A stretch of 21,028 nt of DNA from RGIG3009 sp045595445. GTDB lineage: Bacteria > Bacillota > Clostridia > Oscillospirales > Acutalibacteraceae. The translations under genes and the position numbers were made by a program. A model generated the notes under the pieces. It was not told the origin of the DNA. It was given only the letters and a program-made list of their open reading frames with translations, and did not search any database. The stretch lies in contig JAZOAK010000072.1 of the NCBI GenBank assembly GCA_045595445.1, forward strand, positions 1 to 21,028, read 5' to 3'. Below, piece after piece: positions 15,164-21,028 of the stretch (position 1 is the stretch's first letter; every line of letters starts with the position of its first letter).

Positions 15164-16642
15164 TCAAAATGTCGGATCTTTCGGCTCAGGGCATGCCAAA
15201 TCGGCGAACTCCGGATTTTCAGTATAATCTGCCGGCTGCTTGTCGTACTCCTCTTGCAACGCTTTCTTACCCTCTTCGGTTATCTCAAAAAGAGCCTTTC
15301 CTTTGTCCACAGAGCGCGTTACATAGTACGGCACGTTTGAGCGCACCCACGTCGTGCGTAGTTGATTTGAACTCCAACTGGGAAAAACCTTTTCAAAATC
15401 ATCCACCGTAGCGATTTTATTCATCTTGTTCAACGCATCCAGGGCCCGCCACCTCATCCGTTCATCTCGCTGTTGAATGGTTTCGTCTTTGGGCGGTTTT
15501 GCACGACTACCGACAGCAAACGGTGGCAAGCGCTTTTCAAACGCTTTCGGGAAACGCTTGGCAATGTACGCCTTCACCTGCTTTTCGTATACCTCCACTG
15601 CAGTAGACGCAATACTCTCCCACTCGTTTCTTTGTTTTTCCAATCGCTCAGTCGATCGGAGCGCGTCTATCTGCTCTTGCAAAGAAAGAATCGCTTGCTT
15701 TTGCGCTTTTTTATCCGCAAATTTGAACAGACCAAGCGAAGCCAATACCGCACGGTGTTCCTCTTGCTCGGTAATCAGCGCAGCGACCTGCTTTTCCACG
15801 CCTGCTTGGTATGCTTTTTCTTGCTTTGCGATCAAGGTGTCTACGTGTTTTTGAAACTTCCGAACTTTGTCTAAACAGTCTTTCACGAACGTTTCGTTGT
15901 CCCGTAACTGTTTCTCTCGGCGTTTCTTGTCTGCTTCCTGTTTTTCTGCTTTTCGCTTTTCTTCCGCTTTTGCCGCTTGTTCCGCCGCTTTCAATTCGGT
16001 AATCTTCTCATCGCACAATGAACACAGTTCCGCGGAATCCTCATAGTCGCCCAGTTCGTTAAAAATCGCACGAACTTTTTGAAAACCGGAAACGGTTTTC
16101 GTGCGCTTAAATTGGGCTTTGGCTTTTTTGTACTTTTCTTCGTTTTCGTCTTCTTCGTCGTCGTCTTCTTCATCGTCGTCACCGAGGAAGAAATTCGCTA
16201 ATAATACCAAGCCAAATATTTGTTCTAATTTTTCGGAAACCTCATCGCTCAGTTTTCCGTCAACGTACGCAAAACAAAGAATAAGTTTCAGCAACGGCTC
16301 ACCGACTGCGACGCCGCCTACCATGGGAAATTGTTGTAAGACGGCATACTCCTTTTCTCCGATAGGTTTACAAATAAAGTCGTATACCCCACTCATGTCC
16401 GAACACAGTTCTCGAAAGAAACCGTCAATCAACGCCTTTTCTTTCGCGTTAAGCGTTTCTTTCCCTTCCGTACCAACCGCCGCGGCAAGCAGTAAGGTTT
16501 GTAAAATCCTTTTGGGGTCCGTCATTTGCGTAGCCGGAATAAATTCGCGCATCGCCACTTGTGCCGCTGCTAAAATTTCGGCAGGTGTTGCCCGCTTTAT
16601 CGGCTCCGCCAAACCGTTAAATAAATTCCCGTTGTGTGACAT
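15164..16642 (-). CDS. Helical protein with acidic run, coiled coil and winged-helix-like C-terminus
   Basis: A 492-aa protein not assigned to a named family. Residues about 20-150 are helical with two weak TerB-like halves (LLLAAAVGTEGKETLNAKEKALI and LILCFAYVDGKLSDEVSEKLEQIFG). An Asp/Glu run (155-169) follows. Next comes a segment ending ELGDYEDSAELCSLC, resembling a motif in many Clostridia proteins with TPR-like helices. A long Lys/Glu/Ala coiled coil (about 215-360) leads to a C-terminal region with a winged-helix look (about 410-480, LFEITEEGKKALQEEY). It may be a scaffold that binds protein and DNA, but this is inference. The start ATG has GGAAGG (16656-16651) 8 nt upstream. It is followed by the LRR operon and is probably co-transcribed with it. 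TerB-like assignment is weak. Confidence 0.7.
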   Translation of the reverse strand: MSHNGNLFNGLAEPIKRATPAEILAAAQVAMREFIPATQMTDPKRILQTLLLAAAVGTEGKETLNAKEKALIDGFFRELCSDMSGVYDFICKPIGEKEYAVLQQFPMVGGVAVGEPLLKLILCFAYVDGKLSDEVSEKLEQIFGLVLLANFFLGDDDEEDDDEEDENEEKYKKAKAQFKRTKTVSGFQKVRAIFNELGDYEDSAELCSLCDEKITELKAAEQAAKAEEKRKAEKQEADKKRREKQLRDNETFVKDCLDKVRKFQKHVDTLIAKQEKAYQAGVEKQVAALITEQEEHRAVLASLGLFKFADKKAQKQAILSLQEQIDALRSTERLEKQRNEWESIASTAVEVYEKQVKAYIAKRFPKAFEKRLPPFAVGSRAKPPKDETIQQRDERMRWRALDALNKMNKIATVDDFEKVFPSWSSNQLRTTWVRSNVPYYVTRSVDKGKALFEITEEGKKALQEEYDKQPADYTENPEFADLACPEPKDPTF

Positions 16643-16688
16643 ACAAATACCTTCCTTTCATGGTTAGAGCATTTGGTTTCCTATGGTT

Positions 16689-16697
16689 ATTATCATA
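16689..16697 (-). promoter_or_regulatory. Possible -10 region upstream of the coiled-coil/LRR operon
   Basis: The 128-nt gap 16643-16770 is AT-rich and contains TATGATAAT on the minus strand, about 50 nt before ATG 16642. No convincing -35 at 17 bp is seen, so this is a weak call. The gap also holds a small hairpin at 16750-16765 just after the DUF2130 stop, without a U-tract. Confidence 0.25.
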
Positions 16698-16770
16698 CAA
16701 CCAAAGCTGTCCAATAAAACGGACTCAACAATCTTTCGACGTTGCTTTTGGGAGATTGTTCTCCCCCGGT

Positions 16771-17943
16771 TTATTCTTCCGCACTTAAACTTTCAAACAT
16801 TGCCCTGACCGATGGCGCATTTTTAGTCAGCTTTTTAATACTGACATCTTCAATTTTGTTGTTTGCAGCACTAAGATGTTTTTCCGATGTGGTAAGCGCC
16901 TTCTTGATTTTTTCTAATTGCTGAATGGTGTTATCAATGCCCTTAATAGCATCGGCAAACCGTTCGCTGGCATCTTTGAAATTCTTCGAAAATCCCGATT
17001 TGAACGCAGCCAAATTTTCTTCAAAATTAACAAGATCCAATTGCTGATTTCGAACGATCTGCAATTCCTGTTTATACTGCAAGGAGTTAAGCGCTGCGTT
17101 TTTAAGCAGGGTAATCATGGGAATAAAAAACTGAGGTCTGATAACGTACATCTTAGGATATCGATATGAAACGTCGACGATGCCGTTGTTATACAGTTCA
17201 TTATCCCCTTCCAGCATGGACACCAAAACGGCATACTCGCACTTCTTTTCATTGCGATCTTTATCAAGTTCCTTAAAGAAATCTTCATTCTTATGCTTTG
17301 TCTTTGTTTCATCCGCCTCGTTTTTCATTTCAAACATAATGGAAATGTATTCTGTTCCGTCAACGAAATCTCTGAATATAAAGTCACCTTTGCTCCCCGT
17401 CCGAGCATCGTTATCTTTTTCAAAATACGCATTGGGAAAAGCGGTCATTCTAAGAGAATTAAACTGATTAAAACAGTGCTGCTCCAAACTTTCACCAATC
17501 ATTTTGGTAGACTGACGCGCTTTGAAATCTTTATAATACTCAATCTGTTCTTCTTTAACCCTAAGTTCCGTTTCATATTTACTGGTAAGTCGTACAATTT
17601 CATCGTTTTTTTCTGTTAACTCTTTCTCTTTTGCATTAACCGCTTCCATAACCGCTATTGTCTGTTTAGAATCAGCGGCATGCAGTTGTGCTTTGAGGTC
17701 TGAGATTTCTCGTTCCTTGTCGGCAATTTGCCTATCTTTTTCAGACAATGCTTTTTCTTGCTTTTTCTCTTGATTTAGGCGGGCTATTTCTAAATCGTTT
17801 TCTTTTCTGGCATTAAGCTCTGATTCGCGCCGTTTGAGTTCAGCGTCAAACTCTTTATCTCTGATTTGGCTTACAATCTGGATATATTTAGACTCATCAA
17901 TAGAAAATATCTCGCCACAATTTGGACATTTAATTTCCTGCAT
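16771..17943 (-). CDS. DUF2130 family protein
   Basis: A 390-aa protein typical of DUF2130. It has an N-terminal IKCPNCGEIFSIDESKY motif with one CxxC, a long coiled coil (about 30-140), and a conserved-looking domain (about 145-300) with GESLEQH, TGSKGDFIFRD and IMFEMKNE. The order E152, D187, E205-x-K207 resembles the PD-(D/E)XK nuclease core, suggesting a nuclease-like fold; that is inference. A second helical region closes it. The start is ATG 17943, after AGGGGTG at 8 nt; a longer reading from 18009 would add 22 residues not seen in the family. It is separated by 128 nt from the next minus-strand gene, so it may be its own transcript. DUF2130 genes often sit in accessory DNA. Confidence 0.8.
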   Translation of the reverse strand: MQEIKCPNCGEIFSIDESKYIQIVSQIRDKEFDAELKRRESELNARKENDLEIARLNQEKKQEKALSEKDRQIADKEREISDLKAQLHAADSKQTIAVMEAVNAKEKELTEKNDEIVRLTSKYETELRVKEEQIEYYKDFKARQSTKMIGESLEQHCFNQFNSLRMTAFPNAYFEKDNDARTGSKGDFIFRDFVDGTEYISIMFEMKNEADETKTKHKNEDFFKELDKDRNEKKCEYAVLVSMLEGDNELYNNGIVDVSYRYPKMYVIRPQFFIPMITLLKNAALNSLQYKQELQIVRNQQLDLVNFEENLAAFKSGFSKNFKDASERFADAIKGIDNTIQQLEKIKKALTTSEKHLSAANNKIEDVSIKKLTKNAPSVRAMFESLSAEE

Positions 17944-18053
17944 AACAATAACACCCCTCATTGTAGATATAGACAGTAACAGTTTATCATATATACAGCG
18001 GGAACGCAAATAATTTCACGGAAGAAACCACCGTGACGTTTTCCAAACGGCCT

Positions 18054-18072
18054 TTCGAATCCTGTCATCTCG
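18054..18072 (+). other. tRNA 3'-end-like remnant (T-loop and acceptor strand)
   Basis: TTCGAAT (18054-18060) followed by CCTGTCATCTCG (18061-18072) matches the T-loop, T-stem and 3' acceptor strand of a tRNA of the tRNA-Pro type. The matching 5' acceptor CGAGATG and the 5' T-stem strand are not upstream, and no CCA follows. It is a fragment, not a gene. The surrounding 17944-18053 holds no gene. Confidence 0.5.
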
Positions 18073-18087
18073 CTCGATGCAACAAAT

Positions 18088-18125
18088 AAAAAATCCGACA
18101 CACCTTTTGGTGTATCGGATTTTTT
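18088..18125. terminator. Strong intrinsic terminator, both strands
   Basis: AAAAAATCCGA (18088-18098) pairs with TCGGATTTTTT (18115-18125) and ACACC (18100-18104) with GGTGT (18109-18113), with one C/A mismatch and a TTTT loop. T-runs flank it on both strands. On the minus strand it directly follows a tRNA-like CCA end, as real tRNA terminators do. Confidence 0.75.
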
Positions 18126-18140
18126 GGTCGAGATGACAGG
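18125..18140 (-). other. tRNA 3'-end-like remnant with CCA
   Basis: The minus strand reads CCTGTCATCTCGACCA, the exact form of a tRNA 3' end with encoded CCA (tRNA-Pro type by recollection). The sequence upstream on the minus strand (18141 onward) does not fold into a tRNA body. Its 12-base core CCTGTCATCTCG also occurs in the opposite orientation at 18061-18072. Confidence 0.55.
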
Positions 18141-18390
18141 TCACTGTACAGTGCGGCAGTCTGTGCTCGTCTGCGCGTTTCGGTACGCTTTTCAACCTGC
18201 GGGCGCCGTTTGCGGTGCCCGAAATTTGCTACCTCGCTATCGCTCGGCAAATTTCGACCGCGGCACAGAGCTTTTTGCTCGCTGTATCGTCCACCGGACG
18301 CGCTCGCAAACGCTCACCACGTCCCTCACTGCGTTCGGGACGCACCCCACAAGCACAATTCCCCATCGTTTCGCAAGATGAATTGTCAAA
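18141..18390. repeat. GC-rich, hairpin-dense non-coding stretch
   Basis: No convincing gene. Structure seen: a perfect 12-bp palindrome CACTGTACAGTG (18142-18153); CGAAATTTGC/GCAAATTTCG (18220-18229 with 18247-18256) inside GC-rich flanks that can extend the stem; CGTCCC/GGGACG (18320-18325 with 18337-18342); and ACAATTC/GAATTGT (18355-18361 with 18380-18386). It is markedly richer in GC and CpG than its neighbours. The look is that of a dispersed non-coding repeat or structured RNA. Open frames here on both strands are low-complexity shadows. Confidence 0.45.
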
Positions 18391-19353
18391 CTAAGTGCAA
18401 CACTTTTTGAGAGAAAACTCAAACAAATCAACTGGTTTTTGAAACCGTAAAACCTTTTTGGGCCTGGCGTTGATCAACGCCAGGTTCTTTTTTAATGTAG
18501 TCGGACTAACTCTCGAAAGATTCCTACCTTTAGGATAAAACTCCCGAAGCAAACCATTCAAATTCTCGTTCGTTCCTTTTTGCCAAGCACAATAAGGATC
18601 CGCAAAATACACGTTGCAATTTAGTTGCTTTTCAATCAATTGCCAATTGGCAAACTCAGTTCCTCTGTCACAGGTAATTGACTTGACTGCGCCATCGGGA
18701 AACTCTGACAACGCTGCAATGATTGCTTTTGCCATTGTATCCGCTTGTCGATTGGGCATTTTAACGGCTATGTAATATCGTGTTTTCCGTTCTGCCAAGG
18801 TGGCAAAACATGCTTTTGTTTTACCTCTGCCGGACACAACCGTATCCGCTTCCCAATGGCCGAATTCTTGTCGATTGTATACACTCTTGTCCCGCTTCCG
18901 AATAGATTTGCCAAGGTTGAACTTTCCTCGCGTTTCCTTCTTTCCGTGGCTTTTCCCTTTGCGGCGAAGCACCTTCAAATTCACATCAATGTACTTCTCG
19001 TATATCCAGCGGTAAATGGTCCTAACCGATGGCATGTCCAGCTCGCAAGGGGTGTTTGCAATTTGTTCCGGCGACCATGTGAGCAACAACTTCTCTTTGA
19101 TATATTCCAGTTTAGCAGGATCTTGAAACATACCTCGGTGACAAAAATGACGGCGTAACAAATATTTCTTTTGTGCTGTGTAAGGGTAGTAGGTGGGAAT
19201 ATCGTACATGTGCGTTCGATTGCGTTTCAGTTCCCGTGATACAGTGCTTACACTTCTCCCAATGAGCTCGGCTATCTTTCGATAACTGTATCCTTTTAAG
19301 TAATATTCTCGTAGACAACAACGTTCTTCTATGCTAAGATGGTGGTAGTTCAT
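18391..19353 (-). CDS. IS30-family transposase
   Basis: A 320-aa DDE transposase of the IS30 family. The N-terminal helix-turn-helix YSYRKIAELIGRSVSTVSREL is followed by the catalytic core: HWEADTVVSG (first D), ITCDRGTEFANW (second D) and NENLNGLLREFYPKG (E). Length is normal for the family and no frameshift is seen, so it may be active. ATG 19353 follows GAGGAGATC closely; an in-frame start at 19386 would add 11 residues without a matching site. The last codons (KCCT) lie inside the left inverted repeat, and the TAG stop is completed at its outer edge, so the coding region ends with the element. It catalyses movement of the element that carries it. Confidence 0.9.
   Translation of the reverse strand: MNYHHLSIEERCCLREYYLKGYSYRKIAELIGRSVSTVSRELKRNRTHMYDIPTYYPYTAQKKYLLRRHFCHRGMFQDPAKLEYIKEKLLLTWSPEQIANTPCELDMPSVRTIYRWIYEKYIDVNLKVLRRKGKSHGKKETRGKFNLGKSIRKRDKSVYNRQEFGHWEADTVVSGRGKTKACFATLAERKTRYYIAVKMPNRQADTMAKAIIAALSEFPDGAVKSITCDRGTEFANWQLIEKQLNCNVYFADPYCAWQKGTNENLNGLLREFYPKGRNLSRVSPTTLKKNLALINARPKKVLRFQKPVDLFEFSLKKCCT
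18393..18406 (+). repeat. Left terminal inverted repeat of the IS30 element
   Basis: AAGTGCAACACTTT, identical to the reverse complement of 19432-19445. It overlaps the transposase C-terminal codons. Confidence 0.8.
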
Positions 19354-19431
19354 ATGGATCTCCTCTCGTGGTTTATTGTGTGACAACTTTATTCTACCAG
19401 AGATCTGTATGAACTTCTATTTTATTTCGTT

Positions 19432-19445
19432 AAAGTGTTGCACTT
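19432..19445 (-). repeat. Right terminal inverted repeat of the IS30 element
   Basis: AAAGTGTTGCACTT on the plus strand, the mirror of 18393-18406. It lies about 80 nt upstream of the transposase start. Confidence 0.8.
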
Positions 19446-19464
19446 GATAGTAAACCCCCCCCAG

Positions 19465-19505
19465 ACAGAAAAGAAGCCGCAACCCTTTGGTTTTGCTTCT
19501 TCTTT
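19465..19505 (-). terminator. Intrinsic terminator of the ClC gene
   Basis: On the minus strand AAGAAGC (19501-19495) and AACC (19492-19489) pair with GGTT (19484-19481) and GCTTCTT (19477-19471) around an internal loop, followed by TTTCTGTC. It lies about 65 nt after the ClC stop and separates that gene from the IS element. A run of eight C on the plus strand lies just beyond (19455-19462). Confidence 0.6.
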
Positions 19506-19568
19506 GTTGTATTCAAATAACGGCGTAGTGCTCGGGAGTAGAGTTTGACAGCGGTGTCTGTTCTTTGA

Positions 19569-21028
19569 TTATACGATATCGGTTGCCGTTTCGTTGTAGG
19601 TTTGCTCGCCGACGATCGCAATGAGTTCCGCCTTGGTTTGCGGCTCGTCAAAGGTCGAATACCGTATGTGCAGAATATCGCCCTCGCGAATGACTTTTTC
19701 GCCGTGTTGATCCACCTGCGCCTTCCGTTTCGGATCGTGCTTCACCGATAACACGAACAGATTAGCGGGCCAGAAAATATCGCGAATCTGTTTTCCCACA
19801 GCAAACGAATCTTCCTGCACGGTGACAAAGGTGTCGATCACCTGAGCGGTTTTGGATTCGTTCAGGTTCTCGATTTTGCGCTCCAATACCGTTTCGTTAA
19901 TGGAATGGACACCAAAGACTTCCGTGATGGCATACGCTGTGGCAGCCGTAGCGATGATCGGTAAGAGATTAGGCGAGCAGGATAACGCCTCGATCGAGAA
20001 AACGATGGCGGTCAGCGGCATTTTCATCATACCGGCAATGCAGGCAGTGATTCCCAATACCAGTACCAGCGTATACTGTTCTACCGGCAGTCCGGTCAGC
20101 GTCAGGAACTTGGCAAGTGCGGCGGAGACCAGCGCGCCGAGGGCTAATAACGGTACGAAGATACCACCGGTGATGCCGTTCGTGTTGGCGCTGAGCGTGA
20201 GTGTGGTGCGCACGATCAAGATGGTCAGCAACATGGCAAGCGTCGGTGCGCCGTCGAGCAGAGAAACAATGAGCTCGTGACCGGTCGAAATGAACGAAAA
20301 CGAACAAAGGCCCGCAACGAGTGTCAGAACGAAAATGAGAAAGGTTTTGAAACTGCGGGACAGTTTTTTCAAAACCGTATGGAACAGAGAGTCGAGGAAA
20401 CGGAAATAACGCAAAAACAGCACCGAAAACAGACCGACCGCAACACCCACGAGCAGCGGTAACCAGATGCTCCGTGTTGATAGAGTAGGCAGCTGTAAAG
20501 TCGGGAAGAGCGAAAGGCTCACACCGAAAAGCGGTGCGATGATTTCCGAAGTAATGCGCGCAAATAACACCGAAAAAGCAGAGGTCAGCAGGATGGTCGG
20601 CGATATGCGCTGATGCGCTTCTTCAATGGCAAACAAAATGCCCGAAACGGGCGCACCCGTGGCGACCGAAAAACCGGCGCAGGCACCGCCCGTCATCGCG
20701 TAGCGATCCCACGCGCGGTGCTTTTTTGAAAACAACGACACGGTACCTCTGCCGACGGCGGTACCCATTTGTACCGAAGGTCCCTCGTTGCCGAGTGGTA
20801 CGCCGATCAAAAACGAAAGGAGGGACAAGACAAAGGTGCCGATCAGATTTTTCAGCCAATGAAACGCGACGATGCCCCGCAAGATGCCGATTGAGGTCGG
20901 AATACCGCCGCCGCGAAGGTTGGGCGTTTTATGATAGCAGTAAACGAACAACGCGGCGATACCGAACAATGCCGCGATAACGAGAGGCAACCAGATCCAA
21001 TGTCCTCTTAAAAAGGCGTATCCCGCTT
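19569..21028 (-). CDS. ClC-type chloride channel/antiporter with TrkA-C-like tail, 5' end missing
   Basis: Integral membrane protein of the ClC family, about 485 residues visible; the frame is open to the window edge, so the N-terminus lies outside. An internal TTG at 20990 would give a shorter protein lacking the first helices and is not accepted. Conserved ClC signatures are GGGIPTS, GNEGPSVQ (containing the gating glutamate), FAIEEAHQR (glutamate at the proton-path position of the exchangers), GGIFVPLLALGA and KMPLTAIVFSIEA. These favour a chloride/proton exchanger over a plain channel, by inference. The cytoplasmic C-terminus (about the last 80 residues, SFAVGKQIRDIFWPANLFVL and GDILHIRYST) resembles a TrkA-C ligand-binding domain. 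It is co-directional with the IS but separated from it by a terminator, and probably unrelated to the island. Confidence 0.9.
   Translation of the reverse strand, partial: AGYAFLRGHWIWLPLVIAALFGIAALFVYCYHKTPNLRGGGIPTSIGILRGIVAFHWLKNLIGTFVLSLLSFLIGVPLGNEGPSVQMGTAVGRGTVSLFSKKHRAWDRYAMTGGACAGFSVATGAPVSGILFAIEEAHQRISPTILLTSAFSVLFARITSEIIAPLFGVSLSLFPTLQLPTLSTRSIWLPLLVGVAVGLFSVLFLRYFRFLDSLFHTVLKKLSRSFKTFLIFVLTLVAGLCSFSFISTGHELIVSLLDGAPTLAMLLTILIVRTTLTLSANTNGITGGIFVPLLALGALVSAALAKFLTLTGLPVEQYTLVLVLGITACIAGMMKMPLTAIVFSIEALSCSPNLLPIIATAATAYAITEVFGVHSINETVLERKIENLNESKTAQVIDTFVTVQEDSFAVGKQIRDIFWPANLFVLSVKHDPKRKAQVDQHGEKVIREGDILHIRYSTFDEPQTKAELIAIVGEQTYNETATDIV

Larger units (their letters stand above)
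18393..19445 (-). mobile_element. IS30-family insertion sequence, complete
   Basis: About 1,053 bp bounded by AAGTGCAACACTTT at 18393-18406 and its reverse complement at 19432-19445, with one intact transposase between. Only the 14-bp core of the inverted repeats is certain. No clear 2-3 bp target duplication is visible (flanks ACT and GAT). It lies against a palindrome at 18355-18386; IS30-type elements are known to favour palindromic targets. Confidence 0.8.

Noticed and set aside
16750..16765. Terminator after the DUF2130 gene
   Set aside because: GGGAGA/TCTCCC is a short hairpin with no U-tract on the transcribed strand; it may still be a weak structure.
18000..18075. Complete tRNA gene
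   Set aside because: Only the T-loop and 3' acceptor strand are present; the 5' acceptor and the D and anticodon arms cannot be formed.
18124..18431. Small open frames on both strands (85, 66 and 64 codons)
   Set aside because: They overlap each other, hairpins and the IS end, have no ribosome binding sites and show odd Arg/Thr-rich composition; judged chance frames in GC-rich repeat DNA.
19569..20990. Complete ClC gene starting at TTG 20990
   Set aside because: The frame stays open to the window edge with ClC-like residues upstream (FLRGHWIW), so the real start lies outside.

Overview
The window reads as a low-to-mid GC Clostridia chromosome, probably of the gut Oscillospirales/Ruminococcaceae type. 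This rests on AGGAGG-type ribosome binding sites, TTG starts, an ECF S-component next to a YwlG-family gene, BspA-type leucine-rich-repeat proteins, a DUF2130 protein and an IS30-family element. The placement is inference; no rRNA or other taxonomic marker is present.

Layout. (1) At the left edge the first nine codons of glmS leave the window on the minus strand. Divergent from it, behind a good promoter, run an ECF transporter S-component (161-664) and a YwlG/TIGR01440 gene (675-1220), closed by a strong hairpin terminator at 1236-1273. (2) From 1302 to 17943 every gene is on the minus strand, giving an accessory-looking block. In transcription order: a DUF2130 coiled-coil protein; a helical, acidic, coiled-coil protein with a winged-helix-like end; three tandem BspA-type LRR proteins with no visible signal peptide; a 72-aa protein, a radical SAM/SPASM protein and a 144-aa acidic protein opening with a five-serine motif; and finally a tightly coupled trio of a large protein with two RNA polymerase alpha-CTD-like repeats and a sigma-region-4-like helix-turn-helix, a ParB-like protein and an SNF2-type helicase. 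(3) Positions 18054-18390 hold no convincing gene. They carry inverted copies of a tRNA 3'-end sequence around an intrinsic terminator, then GC-rich hairpin-dense DNA. (4) An IS30-family insertion sequence occupies 18393-19445. (5) A ClC-type chloride channel/antiporter gene runs off the right edge on the minus strand.

How the genes may work together. The alpha-CTD/sigma4-like + ParB-like + SNF2 trio (4370-7018, 3161-4366, 1302-3161) has a 3-nt gap and a 1-nt overlap at its junctions, so it is very likely one functional unit. DNA-binding, ParB-fold and DNA-translocase parts together suggest a DNA-directed system such as defence or element maintenance, but no known system is recognised. The radical SAM cassette just upstream is tightly packed too and looks like a peptide or protein modification unit. 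The LRR operon looks cytoplasmic and may be a recognition or scaffold module. Whether these modules act together or only share an island is not decided by the sequence.
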